Source: Motilibacter rhizosphaerae
GTDB lineage: Bacteria > Actinomycetota > Actinomycetes > Motilibacterales > Motilibacteraceae
NCBI RefSeq assembly: GCF_004216915.1
Contig: NZ_SGXD01000002.1
Span: 806,001-870,000, forward strand
Direction of reading: 5' to 3'
Length of the DNA: 64,000 nt
The stretch's first letter is position 1. Each line of letters starts with the position of its first letter. Made by a program: the position numbers and the translations under genes. Shown here piece by piece: positions 44,111 to 52,742 of the stretch. The notes under the pieces are model-generated. The model did not search any database. It saw nothing but the letters and a program-made list of their open reading frames with translations, and was not told the origin of the DNA.

Positions 44111-45825
44111 AGCAGCCCTCCTGCGCGCTCGGTCTGCTGGTAGGCCACGCCGATGTCGGTGATGGCGTTGCGCCGGGCCGGGCCCAGCGGGATCGGCGAG
44201 CCGTGGAGCTCCGCGCCGGCGTGCCGGGGCAGGGTCAGCCGGAAGTGCGCGCCGTGCCCGGGCTCGCCGTACGCCTGAAGCCACCCGCCGTGGAGGTGCG
44301 CGTCCTCCAGCGCGATCGAGAGCCCGAGCCCGGTGCCCCCGGTGTGGCGGGCGCGGGAGGGGTCCGCGCGCCAGAACCGGTCGAACACCCGCAGCGCGTC
44401 CTCGGGCGTGAAGCCGATGCCCCGGTCGCGCACGCCGATCGCGACAGCCTCGTCGTTGCCCGCGATCGCCACGGTGATGGGCCGGCCCTCGCCGTGCTCG
44501 ACGGCGTTGACGACGAGGTTGCGCACGACCCGCTCGATCCGCCGCGGATCGCACTCGGCGAGGCAGGGCTGCATGGGCGGCTGCAGCACCAGCTCGCTGC
44601 CGCGCCGCTCGGCGAGCGGCTCGGCCGCCTCGAGCGCGCGGCGCACCAGGGCCTCGAGGTCGACGGGCTCCAGCTCGAGCTGCGCGGCGCCGGCGTCGAA
44701 GCGGCTGATCTCGAGCAGGTCGGCGAGCAGCGCCTCGAACCGGTCGAGCTGGGTCTGGAGCAGCTCGCTGGAGCGCGCGACGTGCGGCGGGAAGGTGTCG
44801 GAGAAGCCGTGGAGCACGTCCGCGGCCATGCGCACCGTCGTGAGCGGGGTGCGCAGCTCGTGGGAGACGTCGGAGACGAACCGCCGCTGCACCCGCGAGA
44901 GGTCCTCCAGCGCGCGGATCTGGCTCTGCAGGTTGGTCGCCATGCGGTTGAACGACGCCCCCAGCCGGGCGAGGTCGTCCTCACCACGTACGTGCATCCG
45001 CTCCTCGAGCTTGCCCGCGGCGAGCCGCTCGGCGATGCGCGCGGCGAGGCGGACGGGCGTGACGACGGTGCGCGCCACGACGTACGCGATGAGCCCGACG
45101 AGCACGACGAGGGCGATCCCGGCGAGGAGGAAGGTGTTGCGGACCAGGTCGAGGGTGTCGCGCTCGGAGGTGAGGAAGAAGACGTAGTAGAGCTCGTACT
45201 GCAGCCCGTCGACCTGGACCCCGGTCCCGACGACGAGCGCCGGCACGCTGCGCTGGCGCTTCGGGTCGCGTCCCACGGCGTACGCGTAGCCGGACCGGCC
45301 CTCGGACACCGCGTCGCGCAGCTCCGCCGGCACCACCTGCTGCTCGTTGACCCCGGACTGCCAATCCTTCAGCACCTCGGTGCCGCCGGCGAAGCGCCGG
45401 GTGACGAGCAGGAGAACCTCGCGCCGGCCGGGCTCCCCGCCGGTGCTCGCGAGCGAGCGCACCAGCTTCCCGGCGTCGGCGTTGACCTTCGCGGCGCTCG
45501 TGCCGTCGGGAGCCGGCGCCGACACCTTCGACCCCGCCGCGCCGGACAGCGTCTCGGCGACCGCGCTCGTGACGCGGGCGCGCAGGATCGCGTCGCGCAC
45601 CTGGACGAACAGGAACGTCCCCAGCAGCGAGACGAACAGCAGCGAGAGCGCGACCGTCGTCGAGACGACCCGCAGGCGCAGCGAGCGGCGCCACGCGGCG
45701 ACCACCCGGCGAGCGGGGTGGCGCGGCAGCGGGGCCCGGGGCAGCGTCGCGGGCCGGGGCGCGCGGAGGGCGGGGCGCGGCGAGGCCGGCCGGCGCCCCG
45801 AGCGCAGCGCGGAGGGCAGGCGCAC
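44107..45825 (-). CDS. mtrB: Sensor histidine kinase MtrB
   Basis: 572 residues from GTG. Basic Pro-rich cytosolic leader (1-50), TM1 about 53-76, an extracellular domain of about 150 residues, TM2 about 228-250 (LLAGIALVVLVGLIAYVVA), HAMP, HisKA with H322 in FVSDVSHELRTPLTTVRMA and a GHKL ATPase (NLVVNAVEHG, VRDRGIGFTPED, GTGLGLSIALED). It phosphorylates MtrA in response to envelope or osmotic state, cell division and growth. The extended leader is longer than in mycobacteria. mtrA ends 3 nt before it. Confidence 0.96.
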   Translation of the reverse strand: MRLPSALRSGRRPASPRPALRAPRPATLPRAPLPRHPARRVVAAWRRSLRLRVVSTTVALSLLFVSLLGTFLFVQVRDAILRARVTSAVAETLSGAAGSKVSAPAPDGTSAAKVNADAGKLVRSLASTGGEPGRREVLLLVTRRFAGGTEVLKDWQSGVNEQQVVPAELRDAVSEGRSGYAYAVGRDPKRQRSVPALVVGTGVQVDGLQYELYYVFFLTSERDTLDLVRNTFLLAGIALVVLVGLIAYVVARTVVTPVRLAARIAERLAAGKLEERMHVRGEDDLARLGASFNRMATNLQSQIRALEDLSRVQRRFVSDVSHELRTPLTTVRMAADVLHGFSDTFPPHVARSSELLQTQLDRFEALLADLLEISRFDAGAAQLELEPVDLEALVRRALEAAEPLAERRGSELVLQPPMQPCLAECDPRRIERVVRNLVVNAVEHGEGRPITVAIAGNDEAVAIGVRDRGIGFTPEDALRVFDRFWRADPSRARHTGGTGLGLSIALEDAHLHGGWLQAYGEPGHGAHFRLTLPRHAGAELHGSPIPLGPARRNAITDIGVAYQQTERAGGLL

Positions 45826-45828
45826 GGG

Positions 45829-46506
45829 CTAGGCCGGTCCCGCCTTGTAGCCGACGCCGCGGACGGTGACGACGACCTCCGGGTGCTCCGGGTCGCGCTC
45901 GATCTTGGCGCGCAGGCGCTGCACGTGGACGTTGACCAGCCGGGTGTCGGCGGCGTGGCGGTAGCCCCACACCTGCTCGAGCAGCACCTCGCGGCTGAAG
46001 ACCTGCCAGGGCTTGCGCGCGAGGGCGGCCAGCAGGTCGAACTCCAGCGGGGTCAGCCCGATGAGCTGGCCGTCGCGCCGCACGCTGTGGCCGGCGAGGT
46101 CGATGGAGAGGTCGCCGATCTGCAGCGACTCCGAGGCCGGCTCGTCGCCGCGGCGCAGCCGGGCACGCAGCCGCGCGACGAGCTCCTTGGGCTTGAACGG
46201 CTTGACGACGTAGTCGTCGGCGCCCGCCTCGAGCCCGACGACGACGTCGACGGTGTCGCCCTTGGCCGTGAGCATGACGATGGGCAGGCCGGACTCCGCC
46301 CGGATCTGCCGGCACACCTCGATGCCGTCGCGGCCGGGGAGCATGAGGTCGAGCAGCACGATGTCGGGGCGCGACTCGCGGAACACCTCCAGCGCGGAGT
46401 CCCCGTCCGCGCAGAACACGGGGTCGAGCCCCTCGCTGCGCAGCACGATCCCGAGCATCTCCGCCAGCGCCGGGTCGTCGTCGACCACGAGCACTCGTCC
46501 CTTCAC
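45829..46506 (-). CDS. mtrA: Response regulator MtrA (OmpR family)
   Basis: 225 residues from GTG. Receiver VVDDDPALAEMLGIVL, phosphoacceptor D53 in VLLDLMLPGRDG, MLTAKGD, DDYVVKPFKPKELVARLRA; the winged helix LTPLEFDLLAALARKPWQVFSREVLLEQVWGYRHAADTRLVNVHVQRLRAKIE (about 155-210). This is essentially identical in layout to mycobacterial MtrA, which controls cell wall and replication genes. A 14-bp palindrome GGCCCGTACGGGCC (46536-46549) lies just upstream. It heads the mtrA-mtrB-lpqB-comF operon. Confidence 0.97.
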   Translation of the reverse strand: MKGRVLVVDDDPALAEMLGIVLRSEGLDPVFCADGDSALEVFRESRPDIVLLDLMLPGRDGIEVCRQIRAESGLPIVMLTAKGDTVDVVVGLEAGADDYVVKPFKPKELVARLRARLRRGDEPASESLQIGDLSIDLAGHSVRRDGQLIGLTPLEFDLLAALARKPWQVFSREVLLEQVWGYRHAADTRLVNVHVQRLRAKIERDPEHPEVVVTVRGVGYKAGPA

Positions 46507-46535
46507 CTGCGTCCCCGTCCTCTCCCTCGCCCGCC

Positions 46536-46549
46536 GGCCCGTACGGGCC
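46536..46549. promoter_or_regulatory. Perfect 14-bp palindrome in the mtrA upstream region
   Basis: GGCCCGTACGGGCC is a complete dyad, 30 nt before the mtrA GTG on the minus strand. A second hairpin (CACCCCCG/CGGGGGTG) stands at 46562-46584. Either could be a regulator site in the divergent mtrA/membrane-protein promoter region, which is 132 nt long. Confidence 0.45.
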
Positions 46550-46638
46550 CCCTCCATCGTGCACCCCCGCCGCAACCGGGGGTGGCAGGATCGGCGGGGC
46601 TCGGCACGACGGACGACGAGGGCGAGGCGAGGCAGGGC

Positions 46639-47730
46639 ATGTCGCAGGAACCGCAGGGGCCGCCCGGGGGCGGGTGGCACCCACCGGTCCCCCCTGTCCA
46701 GCCCGTCCCGCCGCCGGCGCCGCCGGCTGGCGCGCCGCTGCCGCCCCCCGCTCCGGGCTGGGGACCCTCGCCGTACGGCGCGCCCGCCACCCCTGCTTAC
46801 GCCGCGGTGCGGCCGGGCGTCGTCCCCCTCCGCCCGCTTGCGGTCGGCGAGATCCTCGACGGCGCCGTGCAGACCGCGCGCGCCCACCCCCGGGTCGTGC
46901 TCGGGCTCTCCGCCGTGGCCGTGAGCGTGGGCGCGCTGGTCGGGCTCGTCGCCAACACGACCGTCGGCGCCGGCGCGGCCCCGCTGTTCCGCGACTCGAC
47001 CGTCCCCCTGACCGACGACCAGGCGACGAGCGCCCTCGGCCACCTCACGGCCGCGACGGGGATCTCCGCGCTCGTCGGCGTGCTCGTGCACGTCGTCCTC
47101 ACGGGGATGCTCGTCGGTGTGCTCGGCCGCGCGGTGCTCGGCCGCCCCGCTCCCGCTGGCGAGGTGTGGCGGGAGGTCCGGCCCCGGCTCCTCCCGCTGC
47201 TCGGCATGACGCTGCTGCTCGCCCTCGTCTCGGTGCTCGCGGTCGCCGTCGTGGTGGTGGTCATCGCCGTCGCAGCGGTCGCCGTCGCGCCCGTGGCCGG
47301 GGCCCTGCTGGCGGTCCCGCTGCTGGCCGGGCTGGTCGTGCTGCTGGCCTGGCTCTGGACCGCCACGGGCGTCGCGGCTCCCGCGCTCGTGCTGGAGAAG
47401 CAGGGCGTGCGCGGGGCGCTGCGCCGCTCGGTGCGCCTGGTGCGCGGGTCGTTCTGGCGGGTGCTCGGCATCCAGCTGCTGGTGCAGATCGGGGCGAGCG
47501 TCGCCGGCGGCATCCTCGGCGGCGTCTTCAGCGTGGCCGCCTTCGTGGTGTCGCGCGCGTCCGACGGCTCGCTCTACGACGTGGGGCCGCAGCTGCTCGT
47601 CGCGGTCGGTTCCGTCGTGTCCGGCACGCTCACGGCGCCGATCGTCGCCTGCTCGGTCGGCCTGCTCTACGTCGACCTGCGCATGCGCCGCGAGGGACTC
47701 GACCTCGAGCTGGCGCGCGCCGCGGCCTGA
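46639..47730 (+). CDS. Polytopic membrane protein with Pro-rich N-terminus
   Basis: 363 residues from ATG. Residues 1-60 are Pro/Gly-rich (PPVPPVQPVPPPAPPAG), then RPLAVGEILDGAVQTARAHPRVVLGLSAVAVSVGALVGL begins a membrane domain with about six helices. The middle helices are extremely Ala/Val-rich. GVRGALRRSVRLVRGSFWRVLGIQLLVQI and the C-terminal PIVACSVGLLYVDLRMRREGLDLEL are typical of the actinobacterial family of glycerophosphoryl-diester-type or DUF7544-like membrane proteins. It precedes the DUF4129-MoxR genes with a 3-nt gap, so it joins that operon. Function unknown. Confidence 0.75.
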   Translation: MSQEPQGPPGGGWHPPVPPVQPVPPPAPPAGAPLPPPAPGWGPSPYGAPATPAYAAVRPGVVPLRPLAVGEILDGAVQTARAHPRVVLGLSAVAVSVGALVGLVANTTVGAGAAPLFRDSTVPLTDDQATSALGHLTAATGISALVGVLVHVVLTGMLVGVLGRAVLGRPAPAGEVWREVRPRLLPLLGMTLLLALVSVLAVAVVVVVIAVAAVAVAPVAGALLAVPLLAGLVVLLAWLWTATGVAAPALVLEKQGVRGALRRSVRLVRGSFWRVLGIQLLVQIGASVAGGILGGVFSVAAFVVSRASDGSLYDVGPQLLVAVGSVVSGTLTAPIVACSVGLLYVDLRMRREGLDLELARAAA

Positions 47731-47733
47731 GCG

Positions 47734-48342
47734 GTGGCCGTCCCCGTCGAGCTCGGCCGCGCTGCCGCCCGCGAGCTCGCGCGGCGCGAGCTCGCCCGCC
47801 CGGAGTACGCCCGCGACCGCCCCGGCGTCGTCTCCCGGGCGCTGCGCTGGGTGCTCGACCGGGCCGGGGACCTGCTCTCCTCGGTCGGGGGCGGCGGGGG
47901 CGGGGTGGGCTGGCTGGGGCTCGCCGCCCTCGTGCTGCTCGTCGTCGGCGCCGTCGTCGCCGTGCGGCTGCGGACCGGCGCGCTCGTGCGGTCGGCGGCG
48001 GCTCCCCCGCTGTTCGCCGGCGGCGCGCTCGACGCCGCCGGCCACGCCGCGCTCGCCGACGAGCACGCCCGCGCCGGGCGCCACGACCTCGCCCTGCGCG
48101 AGCGCTGGCGGGCCCTCGTCCGCGGCCTCGAGGAGGACGGGAGGCTGGAGCCGCGCGCCGGCCGGACGGTCGGTGAGGCCGCGGCGGAGGCGGCCCTGGC
48201 CGTGCCCGCGGCGCGGGAGGCGCTCGGCGCGGCGGCCGCATCCTTCGAGCAGGTCTGGTACGCCGGGCGCCCGGCGACCGGCAACGACGACGCGCTCGGG
48301 GTCGCCGCGCTGCGCGCGGTGCGGGCGGGGGTGCGCGCGTGA
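47734..48342 (+). CDS. DUF4129 domain membrane protein
   Basis: 202 residues from GTG. One central membrane helix (about 65-88, WLGLAALVLLVVGAVVAVRL) after a Gly run (GGGGGG), then a cytosolic helical domain with AALADEHARAGRHDLALRERWRALVRGLEEDGRLEPRAGRTVGEAA and FEQVWYAGRPAT, the DUF4129 signature. In this operon type it precedes DUF4350, MoxR and DUF58, thought to assemble or regulate an extracytoplasmic complex. It overlaps the next gene by 4 nt (GTGA). Confidence 0.85.
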   Translation: MAVPVELGRAAARELARRELARPEYARDRPGVVSRALRWVLDRAGDLLSSVGGGGGGVGWLGLAALVLLVVGAVVAVRLRTGALVRSAAAPPLFAGGALDAAGHAALADEHARAGRHDLALRERWRALVRGLEEDGRLEPRAGRTVGEAAAEAALAVPAAREALGAAAASFEQVWYAGRPATGNDDALGVAALRAVRAGVRA

Positions 48343-49454
48343 GCGCCCGCCGGCCCGTACGCCGGCGGGCGGCGGCCGCGGCCGTGGTCCTGCTCGTCGT
48401 GCTCACCGGCGCCGCGGTGGCGCTCACGGCCTCGGGCGCCCGGGCCGGCTACCTCGACCCCCGCGCCGCCGACTCCTCGGGGAGCCTTGCGCTCGCTCGG
48501 CTGCTCGGCCGCCAGGGCGTGGCGGTCACGCTCGTGCGCACCGCCGCCGAGGCCGGCCGGGCGCCTGCCGGGATGACGCTGCTCGTCACGGAGCCCGCGG
48601 CTCTGGTCGACGCCCAGGTCCGCGCCCTCGCGGGCAGCGGCGCGGACCTCGTCCTCGTCGCACCGGACGAGCCGCAGCTCCGCGTGCTCGCTCCCGAGCT
48701 GCGCCCGGTCGGTACGGCCGGGCGCGGGCGGCGCGACCCCGGCTGCGGGCTGCCGGCCGCCCAGCGAGCGGGCCGCGTGCGGCTCCCGGGCACGGCGTAC
48801 TCGTCGGGGCCCGGGGCGCTGACCTGCTACCCGGCGGGCGGCGGCGCACTGCTCGTCGACGACCAGGTCGGGAGCCGCCGGGTCACGGTGCTCGGCTCGC
48901 CCCGCCCCCTGCAGAACGGCACGCTCGGCGAGGAAGGGAGCGCCGCCCTCGCGCTCGGGCTGCTCGGGGCACACCCGGGGCTCGCGTGGTACCTCCCCTC
49001 ACCCGACGACGTGCCCGCCGAGTCCCGCCGCACGCTGGTCTCCCTGCTGCCCGCCGGCCTCCGCTACGGCGTGGCCCAGCTGCTGGTCGCGGCCCTCGTC
49101 GCCGCGCTGTGGCGGGCGCGGCGCCTCGGCCGCGTCGTCCCCGAGCCGCTGCCGGTGGTGGTGCCGGCCGCCGAGGCGGTCGAGGGGCGGGGGCGGCTCT
49201 ACCTGCGGGCGCGTGCCCGCGACCGGGCCGTCGACGCCCTGCGCGGAGCGGCGGCCGAGCGGCTGCGTCGGGCTCTGGGCCTGCCCGCGGGCACGCCGCC
49301 GGAGCAGCTCGTCACCGCCGTCGCGCGCGCCAGCGGCAGGCCGCCCGGCAGCGTCGGACCGCTGCTGTACGGTGCGGCTCCGGCCGACGACCCGGCCCTG
49401 ACCCGCTCGGCCGCCGCGCTCGACGCGCTGGAGGAGGAGGTGCGCCGCACGTGA
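48339..49454 (+). CDS. DUF4350 domain membrane protein
   Basis: 371 residues from GTG. N-terminal helix (about 10-30), then an extracytoplasmic region of about 220 residues starting SGARAGYLDPRAADSSGSLALARLLGRQGVAVTLVRT (the DUF4350 glutamine-amidotransferase-like fold: TLLVTEPAALVDAQVRALAGSGADLVLVAPDE), a second membrane helix (about 245-262) and a helical tail. The cysteines in GCGLP and TCYPAGG may form a disulfide outside. It overlaps both neighbours by 4 nt. It matches the Rv3691-type gene of the mycobacterial cluster. Confidence 0.85.
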   Translation: MSARRPVRRRAAAAAVVLLVVLTGAAVALTASGARAGYLDPRAADSSGSLALARLLGRQGVAVTLVRTAAEAGRAPAGMTLLVTEPAALVDAQVRALAGSGADLVLVAPDEPQLRVLAPELRPVGTAGRGRRDPGCGLPAAQRAGRVRLPGTAYSSGPGALTCYPAGGGALLVDDQVGSRRVTVLGSPRPLQNGTLGEEGSAALALGLLGAHPGLAWYLPSPDDVPAESRRTLVSLLPAGLRYGVAQLLVAALVAALWRARRLGRVVPEPLPVVVPAAEAVEGRGRLYLRARARDRAVDALRGAAAERLRRALGLPAGTPPEQLVTAVARASGRPPGSVGPLLYGAAPADDPALTRSAAALDALEEEVRRT

Positions 49455-50416
49455 GCGAGCAGCCGTACGCCGACCCCCGCGAGGCCCTGCTCGCCGTGCG
49501 CGCCGAGGTCGCCAAGGCCGTCGTCGGGCAGGACGCCGCGGTGACCGGGCTGGTCATCGCCCTGGTCTGCCGCGGGCACGTGCTGCTCGAGGGCGTGCCC
49601 GGCGTCGCCAAGACCCTGCTCGTGCGCGCGCTGGCTGCCTCGCTCTCGCTGCGGGCGACGCGGGTGCAGTTCACGCCCGACCTCATGCCCGGCGACATCA
49701 CGGGCTCGCTCGTCTACGACGCGCGGACCGCGGAGTTCTCCTTCCGCCCGGGCCCCGTCTTCACCGACCTGCTGCTGGCCGACGAGATCAACCGCACGCC
49801 CGCCAAGACGCAGGCGGCGCTGCTCGAGGCCATGGAGGAGCGCCAGGTCAGCGTCGACGGCACCCCGCGCGCTCTCCCCGACCCGTTCCTCGTGGCGGCG
49901 ACGCAGAACCCCGTCGACCACGACGGCACCTACCCGCTGCCCGAGGCGCAGCTCGACCGCTTCCTGCTCAAGCTCGTGCTGCCGCTACCCACCCGTGAGG
50001 AGGAGGTCGGCGTCCTCCTCCGGCACGCCGAGGGCTTCGACCCGCGCGACCTCGCCGCCGCCGGCGTACGCCCCGTCGCCGACGCCGCCGTGCTCGCGCG
50101 TGCCCGCGAGCAGGCCCGGCGCGTCAGCGTCGCGCCGGAGGTGCTGGCCTACGTCGTCGACGTCTGCCGGGCCACCCGCAGCTCACCCTCCCTGCGCCTC
50201 GGCGCGTCGCCGCGCGGCGCCACGGCGCTGCTCGCGGCCGCCCGGGCCTGGGCCTGGCTGTCCGGGCGCGACTACCTCCTCCCCGACGACGTCAAGGCGC
50301 TGGCCCGCCCCGCCCTGCGCCACCGGGTCGTCCTGCGGCCGGAGGCGGAGCTCGAGGGGGTCACCGCGGACGCCGTGCTCGAGGCCGTGCTCGCCGCCGT
50401 GCCGGTGCCCCGCTAG
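49451..50416 (+). CDS. MoxR-family AAA+ ATPase
   Basis: 321 residues from GTG. Walker A GVPGVAKT (about 48-55), Walker B LLADEINRTPAKTQAALLEAMEERQVS, sensor 1 ATQNPVDHDGTYPLPEAQLDRFLLKL (about 145-175), and the C-terminal lid domain with sensor 2 SPRGATALLAAARAWA. MoxR proteins act as chaperones that activate a partner complex, here probably the DUF58/DUF4129/DUF4350 proteins. It is coupled upstream by a GTGA overlap and starts the DUF58 gene 3 nt after its stop. Confidence 0.95.
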   Translation: MSEQPYADPREALLAVRAEVAKAVVGQDAAVTGLVIALVCRGHVLLEGVPGVAKTLLVRALAASLSLRATRVQFTPDLMPGDITGSLVYDARTAEFSFRPGPVFTDLLLADEINRTPAKTQAALLEAMEERQVSVDGTPRALPDPFLVAATQNPVDHDGTYPLPEAQLDRFLLKLVLPLPTREEEVGVLLRHAEGFDPRDLAAAGVRPVADAAVLARAREQARRVSVAPEVLAYVVDVCRATRSSPSLRLGASPRGATALLAAARAWAWLSGRDYLLPDDVKALARPALRHRVVLRPEAELEGVTADAVLEAVLAAVPVPR

Positions 50417-50418
50417 CC

Positions 50419-51714
50419 GTGGCCCTCACCGGCCGCGCGGCGCTGCTCGCCCTCGCGAGCGTGCTCGCGGTCGCGCTCCTCACGCCCTCCTGGGCGGGCG
50501 TGCTCGGCTGGAACCTCGCCCTCGTCGTGCTGGTGGGCCTCGACGCCCTGCTCGCCCCGTCTCCCCGCCGGCTCGAGCTGTCGCGCACCGGTGACGCGGC
50601 CGTCCGCCTCGGCTCCGCCGCTGCGACCACCCTCACCGTCCGCGCTCCCGCCGGACGCCGCGTCACCGGGCTGCTCCGCGACGCGTGGCCCCCGTCGGCG
50701 GGCGCCTCGCCGCGTACGCACCGGCTCGACGTGCCGGCCGGCGGTGCGCAGCGCTGCACGACGGACCTGCTGCCCACGCGCCGCGGCGACCGGAGGGCGG
50801 ACCGCGTCACCGTACGCACCCGGGGGCCCCTCGGCCTGGCGGCGCGGCAGCGCTCGCTGGAGGTCCCCGGCGTCCTGCGCGCCCTGCCGCCGTTCGCGTC
50901 CCGGCGCCACCTGCCCGGCAAGCTGGCGCAGCTGCGCGAGATCGAGGGCCGTGACGCCGTGCTCGTGCGCGGGCAGGGGACGGAGGCCGACGCCCACCGC
51001 GCGTACGTGCCCGGTGACGACGTCCGCTCCATCGACTGGCGCGGGACGGCGCGCGCTGGCACCGTCGTCGTGCGCACCTGGCGCCCTGAGCGCGGGCGGC
51101 ACGTCGTGCTCGTCCTCGACACGGGTCGCGCCTCGGCCGGGCGCGTCGGCGACGCCCCGCGCCTCGACGCCGCGCTCGACGCCGCGCTGCTGCTCGCGGC
51201 CCTCGCCGCCGCGGCGGGCGACCGCGTCTCGCTGCTCGCGCACGCGTCGGGTCCGCGGGCGCGGGTCACCGGCAGCACCGGCCCCGCGCTCCTGCCCGCG
51301 CTGGTCCAGGCGATGGCGCCGCTCGAGCCCGAGCTCGTCGACGCCGACCTCGCCGGCGCCGTGCGCGACGTGCTGACGAGCGCGCCGCAGCGCGCGCTGG
51401 TCGTGCTGCTCACCGGGCTCGACCGGGTGCGCCTCGAGGAGGGGCTGCTGCCCGCGCTGCCCCCGCTGCTGCGCCGGCACGCGGTGCTCGTCGCCGCCGT
51501 CGCCGACCCGCGCGTCGAGCAGCTGGCCCGCGGGCGGGGCGACGCCGCCGCGGTGTACGCCGCGGCGGCCGCCGAGCGCTCCCTCGCCGAGCGCCGCCGC
51601 CTCGCCGCCCTGCTCGAGCGGCAGGGCGTCACCGCCGTCGACGCGCCTCCGGACCGGCTCGCGCCGGCGCTCGCCGACGCGTACCTCGCGCTGAAGGCGG
51701 CCGGCCGGCTCTAG
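50419..51714 (+). CDS. DUF58 domain (vWA-like) protein
   Basis: 431 residues from GTG. Two membrane helices near the N-terminus (about 5-22 and 24-42), an Ig-like region and the DUF58/vWA core: KLAQLREIEGRDAVLVRGQGTEADAHRAYVPGDDVRSIDWRGTARAGTVVVRTWRPERGRHVVLVLDTGRASAG (about 175-250). The DSG-type metal site is replaced by LDTGRAS, a MIDAS-like variant. It is the usual partner of MoxR ATPases. It ends in CTAG shared with the convergent SpoIIM gene. Confidence 0.92.
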   Translation: MALTGRAALLALASVLAVALLTPSWAGVLGWNLALVVLVGLDALLAPSPRRLELSRTGDAAVRLGSAAATTLTVRAPAGRRVTGLLRDAWPPSAGASPRTHRLDVPAGGAQRCTTDLLPTRRGDRRADRVTVRTRGPLGLAARQRSLEVPGVLRALPPFASRRHLPGKLAQLREIEGRDAVLVRGQGTEADAHRAYVPGDDVRSIDWRGTARAGTVVVRTWRPERGRHVVLVLDTGRASAGRVGDAPRLDAALDAALLLAALAAAAGDRVSLLAHASGPRARVTGSTGPALLPALVQAMAPLEPELVDADLAGAVRDVLTSAPQRALVVLLTGLDRVRLEEGLLPALPPLLRRHAVLVAAVADPRVEQLARGRGDAAAVYAAAAAERSLAERRRLAALLERQGVTAVDAPPDRLAPALADAYLALKAAGRL

Positions 51715-52697
51715 CCCGCGGTCGGCAGGACGGCGGGCGCCTGCTCGAGGTCGCCCGTGGTCCCGGCCCGGGCGGCGCGGGAGCCCAGCACCCCGGCGTA
51801 GGCCAGGAACGCCGCCCACGCGACGACGCCCACGCCGACCTTCACCGCGGCCGGGAGCCCGGAGGGCGTGACGAAGCCCTCGATCGTGCCGGCGACCGCG
51901 AAGACCGGCACCAGGCCGAGCGCCACCGCGCCCATCGCCCGGCCCTCGACGGCGAGCGCGGCCGAGCGCGTGCGCGGCCCCGGGTCGACGAGCGTCCAGC
52001 CGAGCCGCAGCCCGGTGCCCGCGGCGGTGAAGACCGAGGTGAGCTCGAGCAGCCCGTGCGGCGAGATGAAGACGAGGAACGTGCCGAGCTGGCCGTCGCG
52101 GGCGAGCAGCCCAGCGGAGACCCCGACGTCGGCGGCGTTCTGCAGCAGCACCCAGACCGGGAACACCAGCGAGATCCCGGCGAGCAGGCACTGCGCCGCG
52201 ACCCACGCGTTGTTGGTCCACACCTTGAAGGCGAACGACCCGTGCGCGCTCTGCGAGTAGTAGTCGACGAACTCGCGGCGGAAGTCCGGCAGCTGCCCCG
52301 CCGGCACGACCGTGGCCGCCACCTGCGCGTCGCGCGCGACCCACACCGCGGCGGCGACGATGACGACCAGCGAGCCGAGGGACGCACCGCCGACCCACCA
52401 CCGGGCGCGCCACAGCGCCGCCGGCAGCACCACGGCGAAGAAGCGGCCGAGCGCCCGCCAGCTCGGCGCCGGACCCCCCGCGACGGCGGCCCGGCCGCGA
52501 GCCACGAGCGAGGAGAGCCGGCCGACGAGCGCGGGGTCGGGTGCGGCCGCCTGCACCGCGGCGAGGTGCGCGCCGGCCCGCTGGTAGAGCTCCACCAGCT
52601 CGTCGACCTCGGCGCCCGCGAGGTGCCGGCGCCGCGCCAGCGCGTCGAGGCGCTCCCACTCCCCGCGGTGGGCGGCGGCGTACGCCTCGAGGTCCAC
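51711..52697 (-). CDS. SpoIIM-like stage II sporulation protein M family membrane protein
   Basis: 328 residues from GTG (VDLEAYAAAHRGEWERLDAL). Cytosolic helical N-terminus (to about 90), then about six membrane helices with the SpoIIM region FRREFVDYYSQSAHGSFAFKVWTNNAWVAAQCLLAGISLVFPV, SPHGLLELTSVFTAAGTGLRLGW and GLVPVFAVAGTIEGFVTPS. Rv3694c-type gene of the MoxR cluster; a role in membrane remodelling is assumed from SpoIIM. A TATCGT hexamer 6 nt before the GTG points to leaderless transcription and fixes the start. It is divergent from the RDD gene, 45 nt apart. Confidence 0.9.
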   Translation of the reverse strand: MDLEAYAAAHRGEWERLDALARRRHLAGAEVDELVELYQRAGAHLAAVQAAAPDPALVGRLSSLVARGRAAVAGGPAPSWRALGRFFAVVLPAALWRARWWVGGASLGSLVVIVAAAVWVARDAQVAATVVPAGQLPDFRREFVDYYSQSAHGSFAFKVWTNNAWVAAQCLLAGISLVFPVWVLLQNAADVGVSAGLLARDGQLGTFLVFISPHGLLELTSVFTAAGTGLRLGWTLVDPGPRTRSAALAVEGRAMGAVALGLVPVFAVAGTIEGFVTPSGLPAAVKVGVGVVAWAAFLAYAGVLGSRAARAGTTGDLEQAPAVLPTAG

Positions 52698-52703
52698 GCG
52701 CGC

Positions 52704-52709
52704 ACGATA
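52704..52709 (-). promoter_or_regulatory. Probable -10 of a leaderless promoter for the SpoIIM-like gene
   Basis: TATCGT on the minus strand followed by exactly 6 nt and the GTG. It matches the strong TANNNT -10 pattern. Confidence 0.5.
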
Positions 52710-52730
52710 GCCGCGCCGGACCGGCTGGGG

Positions 52731-52736
52731 CAGACT
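52731..52736 (+). promoter_or_regulatory. Possible -10 of a leaderless promoter for the RDD gene
   Basis: CAGACT followed by exactly 6 nt and ATG; no Shine-Dalgarno sequence. It pairs with the divergent SpoIIM promoter about 20 nt away. Confidence 0.4.
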
Positions 52737-52742
52737 GCGCCC

